Of a stretch of 64,000 nt of DNA, positions 11,200 to 22,333 are shown in pieces (within the stretch, counting starts at the first letter, position 1; every line of letters begins with the position of its first letter). This DNA comes from Tanypteryx hageni. Taxonomy: Eukaryota > Arthropoda > Insecta > Odonata > Petaluridae. The position numbers and the translations under genes are program-made. The notes beneath the pieces are model-generated. The model was not told where the DNA came from, did not search any database, and saw nothing but the letters and a program-made list of their open reading frames with translations. Location of the stretch: assembly GCA_028673005.1 (NCBI GenBank), contig CM054113.1, positions 43,962,117 through 44,026,116 of the forward strand. Reading direction: 5' to 3'.

Positions 11200-13220
11200 T
11201 ACTTCAATACATGGCAGAAATGCACGAGAAAACATAGGTACTCCCTAGCATGAGGTTCGGAACTCCAGACGCTCCAGGCCGTTGGCCTAAGAAGAAGCGC
11301 CACATTAAAAGAAACCTCCCGCTTAAAAGGCAGAGAACGGGAAAAGGGGTAGGTAAATGGAGAGAAAGAGACCGGTGGCGCCTCCTCGTGAGAAATTTGC
11401 GGGAGAATGAGAGACAGAGAAAGAAATAAAGCGAAAATGGGATAGATGGAAGACAGAGGAGTCACGATCCGCACCGTTTCACTCAAGCTGCTACGTCCAA
11501 CCTCTCTAGTCATTAACATCCTCGGAGAAGATTTTTGACGTCCATTCAATCGAAAGGATCTCGTTTTCTTCTTTTTTTATAAATCAAAGATTGAGACCTC
11601 TGCGAGGCTGCAGAAAGGAGAATTGGAGAAGGAAGAGGAAAGAGGCAATCCATTCTTCTCAAACCATTATTCGCTCCCATGCCGTCTCGAGTTCTCGATA
11701 ATGCGAGAAAATAACACCGGCTTCGCTACCGAGCAGGCGAGCGAAAATAATAGAAAAAAACCTTCGGAACGTTATTAGTGAAATCGGAAAAAATGGAATA
11801 AAAAAGAGATAAAGATAGTGCAAATTTTCTCCCGTAGATGGCGTCGAAGAGAGCGGGAGTAAAAAAAAGGGGAGAGGACAAGTGTGAGTATGTGTACTCT
11901 CGGGGTGATTGTTAGCGGAACTATGATTGCATGTGTGTGTGCGTGTGTGTGTGAGGGAGAGAGCTGGAATGAATGGAGTCTTTGGAAAGGATGCACCACC
12001 GCGGACTTCCACGCACCGCCGCTGATTGACAGGGCGTTGATGAGAATGGGTGTGTGTGTGAGGAGAGGTGTGGAGGGGGCGAAGTGCATAACCAAAGAAG
12101 AGGAAGAGGAGGAGTGCGGAATACCAGACGGCGCCTAGGATGGAGGTAGGGGGAGGAAGAGGTGGAGTTAGGAAAGGGGAGAGTGCGTGTGTATGTGTAG
12201 AGTGTGCGTGTGTGTGTAGAGAGAGTGCGTGTGTTAAGGGTGCAGGAGATAACAAAAGAAACAGCTAGGAGGAAGAGGCTTGATAGGTAGACAAGAGAGA
12301 GAGGAAGGGCAGACGAAAGAAGTAGAGAGGGGGAGAAATAAGGAAGAAGGAAAAGAAGAGAGAGAAAAGAGGGAGGGAGAGGAAGAAGATGGCAAAAGGC
12401 CCAGATGTAGTAGTAAGCATTCCCATGGCCGAGACGTTTTTGGAATGCAGGAGAGGATACTCTCGCAAAGTGGTGTCGACTAGGAGGAAGGGAAAGGATA
12501 GGAGGTGGTGGCAGAGGAGGTAGAGAAGGAGGAGAGAGACAAACGAAGTGAGTTGGAGAGAGAGAGAAAGAGGAAATCGCCATGGGAGCTGAAGAAATGA
12601 GCCTCACTTTTCCCTGCCATCTTTTCACACTCTTCCTCCTCCCTTCAAACATCTCCAACCCCATTATGCGACAGAAGAGGAAGCGATTGAGAAAGTCCTT
12701 TTTCCCTGTTTTTGTACAACTCTCTCCCTATTCCTCTTTTCCCCAAACCCCATTACTTACACATCCGCCGCCTTGATAACTCATCTGTCTCGGCGTTTCG
12801 CGTTATACATCTCACTTCCCACGGGGCCGTTATTGTGTGAGCCAGGTCTGTTGGAGCTGAAGGAAGAGAGAGGTGAGGGCGCTGTTAAAGGAAGGTAGTG
12901 GCGTATGTGATGCAAGGATAAGATCTCTCTCTCCTTCTCTCCTCTCTCTCTCTCTCGCTCTCTCTCTCTCTCCTCGACCTCCTCCTTCCCCTTTTCGTTC
13001 TCCGTAGTCTTAAGGGAGGCGTCGTATTTTACGGCAGTCCATGCAGGTCTCCCTCTTTTCTTCCACACGGAGAAAAAAATGTTGGCAGGGCTTTGGGATG
13101 TGTTAACCCCCCTCTGCCTCCTCGTCTTTCCTACCTCACCCTCGGGCCGTGCCAAAGAAGGTCTCTCTCTTAGTTTAACCACTAAGAATGGCTGAAAGAC
13201 GTCGTCCTCCACTGCGAGCA
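11200..13220. other. GC-richer island with alternating purine/pyrimidine blocks
   Basis: Purine-rich blocks (11330-11460, 11600-11650, 12070-12600) with (TG)n stretches at 11934-11955, 12049-12062 and 12185-12235. Then come pyrimidine blocks (12600-12775, 12920-12990). The long minus-strand frames are His/Thr/Leu/Pro repeats produced by these blocks. Confidence 0.5.
12921..12974. repeat. (TC)n microsatellite
   Basis: TC repeats with short CC interruptions, within the 11.2-13.2 kb island. Confidence 0.85.
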
Positions 13221-15639
13221 AAGTAAAAAGGGGGACTCTTTATTCGGGATGCAGAAATTAATTCATTTGCTTGCGAGGATATATAGGATTGATATCTTTG
13301 TTTTTTTTAGTATTCGATCTGATCATTTTCTGCATTTCGATTCGATTTTTGATAAATCACTAAAAACACTGAAACACCAACCGAGTGTTGCTTTAGCAAA
13401 AGTCCTTGTCGCTAACCGCGTTTCTCAGGAGCCGATCCCCAATCGCGATCAAATTCGGACCTTCGGACTGTATAACTTCAGGAAGGGGAGAAAAATTACA
13501 TGCAACCGTTTGGTCTTGTGTCTATTCTTTCGAGAATTTACCCGTACAATTTCCTTAAATTACTTGCTAATCTATGTTATTATTTTTTATAGGGATTAAT
13601 TTTCCCTAATTATTACATATTTTCTCTAGGTTATCTGAACTGTTTGGGGTTAATTACAATTACCATAAGCACGAGTTTTGTCTTGGCTCACTGTCACAGT
13701 AACTATGAATTTTTTCCCGAAGAACAAAGATTGCATCCCAGCCAGACGTTATTTTTCCTAAATGAAACCGGTTCTGGATACAAACTTTCATATTGAAATT
13801 AAAAGTGAGATACGTAGTCGCTACTTGGGATAGCGTACATCTAAAATGGACAAAATTAACAGAATTAGCTCCAAACAGTTTATATGCCATATAAAGCACC
13901 TAGTTTTTCGTTAGTAAGAATGTATGTATGTATATTTAACGAGTAAATTTATCTCTATCGTTGCTTGAATTTATTAAATTAATTTATCCATCGATTCAAT
14001 GCCATGAAATAAATTCAACACTTATATGGGAACATTATAAATTTTCAAATGAGAATAAAACGTAACTACTGCTTTTAGCATAAAATTTTTCTAAAAGGTT
14101 CCTGATGTATAAAAGGCTTTTGACAAACTTGTGAAAGAAAAAGATTCTGTTACTCAAAGAATCGAATTCATCAGTTAACTAGGAATATCTCCACATAAAC
14201 AAATTCTTAAAGTTAGCTATCCTGTTTTACATAATCACTAGATTTAGCAATGGAATTAAACTGATTTTTTTCGGCGCTTGAAAGCACGTTACCTTTCAGC
14301 TTTTTAAAAAAATTACGAGGAGTAGGATGGTTTCCCAGGCTACAGAATATATTATTCCTAATTCAACCGGAAAATGAATGAAATTTGTCTCTTGCAACTT
14401 CCAGTGCTGTTAAATAGTCAATCTAATCTCGAAAACTGTATAGCTAGTAAATCTAGCTATTAGGATTCAAAAGAGAATCGTCGACCTCGCCATATGACCG
14501 CAATCTATGTCGTTCCAATTGAGATAAAAGATTGGAAAAATAATGTCCAACTTTTTATGTATGTTATGTTATAACATCTTATAAAATAAACTGGAAAAAT
14601 CAGATAATCGCTGATTAAGTTTACATAGCCATTAAAAAAAATTCTGCTATAATTGTGCAGTTTTTTATTTAAACTACTTCTAAACGCCGTTTAAAATGTC
14701 AAAATGAAATTGAGCTCTTCATCCCTTTCTTCATTCGCTATTTCTCAATTGCTTCATAACAGGCTATTCAATTATCTTATTGAAAACGCTCGACTTGGTT
14801 TTAAAAGGGCACCCGCATGATATAACCTACTTGAAATTAATTGTTTCCCAAAGTTTTAGAATGCTGAAGGAATCAAATCAATCGAGACGACAGAAATGTT
14901 CGGTATTGGATTTAGGATGCCGAGAGGGTCATCCCTTATGCAATGCGAGTGATGGCGATCCGATAGTTGGCATGGAAGCCAAAATTCCTTTTTTGAGGAT
15001 CCCAATGTCTGAAGGTCGACTTGAAGAATTGATCGTCTCCCTCTCGAAATGAAATGAGCATTTTTTCGTGGTGGGTAAAACCCAAACAAATGAAGCCAGG
15101 TTTTCGACGCCCAGACTCACTTTTTCCCCCTTTTTCATGAAACGTGCGCTTTCTTCTTTTCACGCTAAGTTGGCTTATCAATACTGAATATTCCTTAAAT
15201 TGGTCGTTTGTAACTGACTTTTGTAATAAAAAAGTATTTCGATAACCAAGTCAGCAAGACTGACATTTATTGCTGTTGGCCACATAATTTTATCGATTAA
15301 AAATAACTCAACGTGATGAAAGAGAGGAAAGTGTCACAGAAACGTTAAAAGAGCTCGAGTTTAAACCATTGGAATCCAGAAAGGGGGTAAACAGGATTGT
15401 ATGTCTAAATCGCGCTTATTCAAGAAACCCGATCTGGAAAGAATTACGCGATAAAACAAAAATTCTTACCGACATATATATATAGGGAAAACGATCACGC
15501 GTACAAAGAACCAAATTCCAAAGAAGAACGTCGGTAAATACTCTTACAAAAATTGAACCGCGGAGGAATGGGACAAGCTAACAGGCGATTTCCTCACTCC
15601 CTTCTTGAGAAGAGGAAAAGTATTTAGAAGCAAAATTGT
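13221..15639. other. no gene supported
   Basis: Includes the candidate miniature element at 13638. A slightly GC-richer segment at 14860-15140 has overlapping open frames on both strands but no identifiable domain or splice-bounded exon. Confidence 0.4.
13638..13880. mobile_element. candidate miniature inverted-repeat element
   Basis: Its ends are 18-bp imperfect inverted repeats, AACTGTTTGGGGTTAATT (13638-13655) and inverted AACTGTTTGGAGCTAATT (13880-13863), matching at 16 of 18. The 243-bp interior has a 79-codon minus-strand frame of unknown nature. No target duplication is obvious, so the assignment is tentative. Confidence 0.4.
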
Positions 15640-15875
15640 TAGTTCTCTGTATAAGGTTTAGGTGTAAGGTTGTAATTTAATGTAATTCTGTATGTGGTAG
15701 TTGCTGACAAAGCAAAAATTCTAACACAGCCGCACTGATTAATTATTTAAATCTTTTGTTTTATTTTGTAAAATCTGTATAACACTGCCTACTGGCTAGT
15801 TCGGCCTGCTTGTAACGTATTGTATAATACATGAATAATAATAATATATATAATAACAATAAATAAATATTAAGC
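15640..15875 (+). mobile_element. possible 3' end of a non-LTR retrotransposon
   Basis: A stretch of distinct composition containing GCCTACTGGCTAGTTCGGCC runs into an A/T-only tail of TAA-type repeats (15832-15870), as seen at the 3' ends of some insect LINEs. No coding part is attached. Confidence 0.3.
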
Positions 15876-16359
15876 GGTATCTACTGTATGACAGAACGAA
15901 GCAATAAATGCGGTATAAACAATTTGATTAGTCAAGAAGAAAATAAATTTATGGAGAAAACCGTCAATTTTCGAGGTTTTAAAGTGGTATGGCGTCTTAC
16001 ATTTGCAATTGCATGCATCCTTTTGGCGGTTAAGTAAATATTTTATTCTTAATAAAGTAATATTTTACCAAATGGTGTGCGGTATTAAAATTTCCATTAT
16101 AAAAGAAACAATTAAAGTATTTTATCGTAGACTAGAATAGTTAATCTGGCACCGCCAAAATGATGACTGAATAAGAAGCGTATTTACAGATTTCACGCAT
16201 GATATTACACTTGTAATCTGCTCTCGTCTCCTGCAAGGAATGGACAAATATCCTTGGGACGGATATAATCACCGTCAGCCGAGATAAACCTCCGTGATAA
16301 GGAAAGCGTATGTCAACTCAACCAATTTATTAAAACAACCGTGTAAGAAAAACGAATCT

Positions 16360-16640
16360 TTTTCACTCCGCGAGACTCCGTGATTATTCTTTCCGGTTTA
16401 TTCCGCGTAAATCGCGAGCGTCCGATTTTTTCGCCCTGTAAGAGCTGGCGCTAAATTAACAAAAAATGCAATTCTGCGGAGGTCCTTTGGCGGATGCGAG
16501 AGTGTGGTTTACGCGCCGTAAAAAAAACGCCCCATCCTCGAGAGTTATCACTCGACCGCAGCGCCACTGAGGGTAATAATGGCCCGCTTTGCGGCCAAAG
16601 ATTAAATCAACCTCGCGGAGATATTTTTTTTCTCTCTCTC
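16360..16640. other. GC-richer complex sequence, candidate regulatory DNA
   Basis: Non-repetitive, CpG-containing sequence in an AT-rich setting, with no open frame and no transposon ends. Enhancer function is only a guess from composition. Confidence 0.2.
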
Positions 16641-16648
16641 TCTCTCTT
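16627..16648. repeat. (TC)n microsatellite
   Basis: A T run followed by TC repeats at the right border of a GC-richer segment. Confidence 0.85.
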
Positions 16649-17652
16649 GCGATGAAACACTCCGCACTTGAAATGTTGGTACTCGGTCTAAGACAGCTAC
16701 ACTTAAGGAAGGATGCGAAGCGTTAAATTGTTTCCCTCGGTATGTTTTGAGATGAGAGATAATTTCCGTGAAATTTATCTCTGAATGGACGGTTCAGACA
16801 TGAGACACGTTTGCAGACTTAAAACGATTGTGATTATTCGAGTTGTTTTAAATAAAGGGGCATCTACTAAAAAATATTCTGAGTTCAACGATCTTCATTA
16901 CGCAGAAATTTTCCACTTGCATTTGTTCGATCCGTTATACAACTTTATTTCCCATACAACGAATATCTGCATGTCGTTTGTGCAGTGACCTGGGAGATAT
17001 GGCGCCTATGGCAAAATTTTAGGAAATGCCTTGTTATGTAGAATATTATTTCCCTGCGTTTTAACAGAATATAACAGTGTTTGTATCGACAATAACTTTA
17101 ACAATGAAGTATTTAATCAATACTTATTTATGAGAAAATTAACTTTTGCCATGTTTTTAAGGAATGATTAGTGCATTCTGCAACCGGCGCCTATGGCAAA
17201 TGCCACATTCGCCATACGCTAGTTACGGCATAGCTTCTGTGTCAATGTCCCTTCGCTGAATTTTAATAACAGTTTTATTCTGATGCTGCAAATCTCGAGT
17301 TCCCTCTCGATTAATTTTTAAGAATTTTTCTCCAAACTGGAAAACTACCATTTTGAAATATTATTTAATTCTTTGATTGATCGCTTTAACTCTACAATAA
17401 AGACATAAAAATATCTGCAGAGAGAGCCAATCTGTCATCTCTAATCTGAACATGAAGTCAAAACTTCATTACTAGCTGGCACATAGAAATTCTAAAGATT
17501 CAGGCATTGAATGAAAATAAACATTATACGCGTTTAATAATCCTTTTAATAAAATGTTGTTTAGGTTTGACTTAAGTAATCAGATGATTTGTATTCTATG
17601 TAAGATAATTAAAAGCTTCCATGAAAAATAATAACGATCATAACTATATGAG

Positions 17653-17653
<1 letters not shown>

Positions 17654-17724
<71 letters not shown>

Positions 17725-17743
17725 CATATATTATATATATATT
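17654..17743. repeat. (TA)n microsatellite, left of SINE
   Basis: About 90 bp of TA repeats with small interruptions, ending where the SINE begins. Confidence 0.95.
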
Positions 17744-17898
17744 GCCGGCCTTGGTAGAGAGGTGGTTAGCGTTAGCGGTTCCCCATGCTAGGGTCGCGGG
17801 TTCGAATCCTGCCGAGGTGTTGGCTGTATGTGTTCGTCTTTGTTAACGTTATTATGCGCATTGTAAAAGGCCGTTAACGGCTGTTTATGAGCTAATAT

Positions 17899-17900
<2 letters not shown>
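17744..17900 (+). mobile_element. tRNA-derived SINE inside a (TA)n tract
   Basis: Begins GCCGGCCTTGGTAGAG. The A box TGGTTAGCGTTAGCGG is at 17763-17778 and the B box GGTTCGAATCC at 17799-17809. The family-specific body follows (TGTATGTGTTCGTCT then GTTAACGTTATT and TGTAAAAGGC). It shares this body with the copies at 8141-8340 and 34795-34916. It lies exactly between (TA)n tracts of about 90 and 60 bp, so its target duplication cannot be separated from the repeat. Confidence 0.8.

Positions 17901-17961
<61 letters not shown>
17901..17961. repeat. (TA)n microsatellite, right of SINE
   Basis: Uninterrupted TA repeats directly at the SINE 3' end. Confidence 0.95.
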
Positions 17962-17963
<2 letters not shown>

Positions 17964-20859
17964 TTAAAGCACCCACAAACGTACAATCTGGATATAAAAG
18001 GATTAAATCACAAATGAAATACAGATACATTTTAGTTTACGTGAGTCTTTTGCTATCAAGGTCGCACCATCTCTTTAGGTGAATCAATGTAGAAGTCGAA
18101 TTGAAGGTCATTGCCAAGTAATCGTGTGCTGTCCTGCTAACAATCAGCGTCTCGATTCCATACATGTATGGCTGCCTCTTCAAATGGAGCGACCTATCGA
18201 TGGATACAACTGGGTCACTACCTCTAATGCACTATATCGAATATCCATGTGAAAGAGTGAAAGTGGATGAATTGAGTAAAAGGAGAAGTAATTCCAGACA
18301 ACTCCTATAATGATTAAGTAATTTACAGAGACATCTTTCCGTTTAAGGTCGTTATCAAAAAGTTCATAATCATTCCTGCTATTCTATCAATATCCATTCT
18401 TATTATGTAACTTAACCAAGTTAAATCAGAAGAGAATTTGGCGTTCAACCTCTGAGATTAATTATACTAAGTAATTTGCAAGCATATAATATAAAATTTT
18501 ATAATAACGTGGTGAAATTAAAAATTAATTGAAATTGTATAATGAAAACTCAATTTATAATAAAATACTGCGTGAAATATTGAAATCATCAGTCAGAATG
18601 GAACGATTTTAGATGAATGTCTTTATTTACTTTCTTAAATAGTATATATAATATCATATAAATAGGAAGTAGTAATATATTACTTCAATAATATTTTACG
18701 AGAAAAAATATTTTTAAACAAACCTCATTATCGGGACTTGTGAAACATTCTTGTATATATCAAGTAACATTCCGTGATGATTATTGCATTCCAACGGTGA
18801 ATTTGATGTCTCCGGTCATAAGACAAATTGATAACGTTCATTCGAAGAAGTTATGTAAATTATTTACGGTAAACAAATGATTGCATGTTTAATTTTAATG
18901 TGATCCTAAATCACTTTCTCTTAGATGTTATTACGACTTGAAAATGGTTTTGATATTAATATATGTCACATTAAAATTGAATGTTATGCGTTGTGTGAAC
19001 AAAACATATTATACCATCACATAGCTAACTGAATCCGCTGATATTGCTTCATTATTTCCCATCAGTTCAAATATAAACCAACGATAAAACTTATTTTTAA
19101 TAAAGAGAGTTTGTTTACCTCTTTCGCGAGATTTTTCCCTCCGCCTCCCAATAATCATTATGAACTTAACCGCCATCTTGAACACCTCCATAACCATAAC
19201 AGCAGTCTAATAAACAATTAATTTTTTTCATGACCAACTAATACACCGTTATCACTCCAAGCAACACGACTTCGACCACTTCTTAGAAAAAGGAGGCTTG
19301 GTAAGCGAAAGCCGATCGTCTCGCGTACGGCTTTACTGAATATCAAAGCGGCAGTAAAAGGTCTCGCGATAAATTCACGAAGACAACCGCGTATTACTCC
19401 GCGCTGGAGAAGACGAGGAATAACTCTTCCAAAGGAGCGAAAAACCGGCAGCACAAGTCGCGTACCTTTAATGCGTGGTAGTAAGAGAGCAGCGGAGATC
19501 GCATGTCAGCGCTTCTTAAGGCATCTCTGAGGGCACAATAGCCCTTATTCTTTTCGCCAACGAGGTACAAATCAAATGGAACGAATGATATATACATCGT
19601 ACAAGGCCAATCCATGAATGCTCAAATATTTTACCCGATTTCGTAAAGTATGCTTCACGACTGTTGGACGCAGAGATTTTACGAACAAATATAGGAAGAG
19701 TTTTAATGTAAATGTTTAATTCGTAGTCGTGAGAGTTTTAGCGAATAACGTTTTCTTCTTTTCATTTTTTAAAAACCTTTTCCGTGGTGGCGCTTTTAAA
19801 AGATTCATCGTTAATACATTAATGAAAATATAATAGTATCCTAAGTATAAAATAGGATTTTTACCATAATTCCAATAATTAGAAAATTTGAAAACTGTAA
19901 ATGACAGAGAATTCGCTTTAAAGAAGCGATTGGCAATTGGAAAACCTCTTAATATTAAACACAATGTCTTACTTTTCCAAATAAATGGCTTAATTAGAAA
20001 CTAACAAGGAGAGACTACGACTTTCGGGTCAAGGATTTTGATGTAAATGGACCAGGTGATTCTACATCGAAAATATGGAGATCCGTGACTGGAGGTTTTT
20101 GTGAATGGGCCCTTGGGTTCAAGAAATCAGCGTCGAAAATATGCAAAAACATCGAATGCAAGTGGCTTCATTGTCGAATTGTTGCTAAGAACGGGAATGG
20201 GTGAGCGGATAACTTGATCTGCTCCTACGGCAGAGGCCTAGATTCGATCCCAAACGTTTTAATGTTTTTTTTTTCAAATTATCCACGAGTTATTTGAAAA
20301 GCAATATTCTCCGACAAAACCACTATTTATAATTTTTATTTGGAGTTAATGAATGCAGATACATGTAATAATGAGCATTTTAAATATTGCAGTCGACGAA
20401 ACAATAGTTCGTAGCAGGAAGGTAACAATAAATATACATCTAAATAAAAAATTCTTCTTTTAACCCTATTTCCTCCAAATAAAAATTATAGAGCATCAAA
20501 TGTGCATATGCAAGTGTTTTTACTTGTTAATTTACTAGAATGCAACATTTTACTTTATGTTTTTGCTATGTAAAAAAAAAACATTTTGCAGTATTTTTCC
20601 CGAAGCAGTGAATGAATATTGTACTATGTATGAGCGTGTATCATTATTAATGTCTCAAAAGTTATCTTCCCTGTTTTCTTCATCAGCGTGAGATAACGTA
20701 TGAAAATAATACACAGAAATTCACAATATTCAGTATTCTCTATTTTGATCGCTGTACGTCAAGACAAGACTAATATAATCAGCAATATATAATTAATATA
20801 ACAATAAATTTCATAGGTAATAATATATAATTATAAATGACCATTCTTACACGATGGCA
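17962..20859. other. AT-rich DNA, no gene
   Basis: GC-richer patch at 19250-19560 without a recognisable frame; one doubtful tRNA-like head at 20190. Confidence 0.4.
20190..20270 (+). mobile_element. possible tRNA-like SINE head
   Basis: GGTGAGCGGATAACTTGATC resembles a degenerate A box, and GATTCGATCCC at 20233-20243 a B box, followed by a T run at 20262-20274. It could be chance. Confidence 0.3.
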
Positions 20860-21330
20860 TTTTTAGCCTACTTTCCAGAATGGAAATAGGATTATAGGTT
20901 CGTTGTTGTCTTTCTGTCTGTCTGTCCGTCCCCCCTATTAACTTATGAACCAATAGACCGATTTTCATGACATTTGGTGGAAATCTCTTGCTACTGAAGC
21001 CGAGCTACCGAGGATAGTTTATGTTGCCAAGATTGTAGTCCCGGGTTCGATTCCAGGAACTATCCTTCCTATTTCATTTACATGGAAAATCTGAAATCCA
21101 TCGTACAGGGTAATTTTCTCTTGCACATTAAAATACCTTAGAATTGTAACATCTAAGCAAGATTTATACTGTTCTTTGAGGAAAGAAATGAAGATTCTAA
21201 TTTTTATCGTAGAATGTTGCTTATAGATCGAATTTCTTAGAATTTTGCGTAAATACTGGCGATTTTGGCGTTTTTATCACTCATTATGAGAGTGTTGCCA
21301 TAGCAATAACTATTGTTGAACTCAAGATTC
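20860..21330 (+). repeat. ~805-bp repeat family, copy A (older, 3' part diverged)
   Basis: Starts TTTTTAGCCTAC with a hairpin (20866-20890), then (GTCT)n, CAATAGACCGATTTTCATGA and CCCGGGTTCGATTCCAGGAA (B-box-like, 21042-21061). It stays alignable to copies B and C to about 21330. Beyond that, similarity to the other copies fades. Confidence 0.65.
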
Positions 21331-22325
21331 GGTATATTCTAATACGTACACACGTTATTTTTGCCACACAAATACGTGTGGTCAATTTAGTTTTCCGTTC
21401 AAATGTATTTGTAATATTTTATAACGCTAAATTATTAAAATTGGAGAACACAAAGAGCGGTGATTTTAAAGCTAGTGTTAAGGTCAATATAAGTATTAAA
21501 ATAAATGATTAAATGGAAATTAGGCATCACAAGTTCCGTTTGGATCATCTTGTTCTCCTTATTGTCGATGTAGAAACACCTGGTCGATTTTCATCTAAAT
21601 CTGTGAGCCTCTCCTTGTAAGGTGAGATTCAATTGCAATATAAGTTAGCGAATATCAACTTTATATAGATATACATTCATTTTAAGCGTTATATTTCAAA
21701 TATATAGGATTAAAATTACATCTCATTAATCAAAATTGATTGTAAATTTAATTTTACAATATTCAGCTAAAGTAACTCGGTAAGAATTTGTTTTTCATTC
21801 AAACGGAGTGACAAGTTATGCAATTTAAACGAACATATAAATTTTAATTGCACACGTAAATATTTCACAGACAAATTACATCATAATATGACAATAAAAT
21901 TAGTGCCATACATTGATCAGGGTGAGAAGAAAGTCTTTTTAATATATAAAAACAATTTAATATATAAATCTTTGACTTATGATGCATAGGTAAAATGGAC
22001 GTCTAAATATGGCAATCGTGAAAGTTTTGCGTAAATATTGGTTGGACTCCTTAATCGTCGCTAAAGTTACTATAATGAAGAATTCATTTATTAAATAGCC
22101 TAGTATTTAATATTGTTCCAACATACGACATAACAAGGTTTGTTACAGATAGGATTAGCATCCATTGAAATTTCAATAGCTAATTTTTTGTTTTACTTTC
22201 ACGAGCAATTAAAAGTCAAAAGAATTTTTGTTTCCAATCATCTTGCACCAGAGATTTTAAGTTGTCTATTAAAAGTTTTTTTAATAATACAAATCTACTT
22301 TAAGCGTAAGAACAAATATGCTATA
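21331..22325. other. AT-rich DNA, possibly the eroded 3' half of repeat copy A
   Basis: No sequence match to copies B and C is secure by eye beyond 21330. No gene. Confidence 0.3.
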
Positions 22326-22333
22326 CCTACATC
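22326..22333 (+). repeat. hAT target-site duplication, left
   Basis: CCTACATC, identical to 24595-24602 on the other side of the element. Confidence 0.9.

Larger units (their letters stand above)
15876..17653. other. no gene; one 15-bp direct repeat
   Basis: GGCGCCTATGGCAAA occurs at 17001-17015 and again at 17187-17201. Otherwise only the GC-richer segment at 16360-16640 stands out. Confidence 0.5.

Noticed and set aside
11659..12664. Minus-strand frames of 198 and 247 codons rich in His/Thr/Leu/Pro
   Set aside because: Produced by (TG)n and purine blocks; no splice sites or domain.
14780..15180. Cluster of open frames on both strands with protein-like composition
   Set aside because: I could not recognise a domain in any frame, and no start, stop or splice arrangement favours one frame. 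It might be an old transposon fragment.
21042..21061. tRNA-like GGGTTCGATTCC as a tRNA gene
   Set aside because: No acceptor or anticodon stem can be folded around it, and the same block recurs in the 805-bp repeat family.
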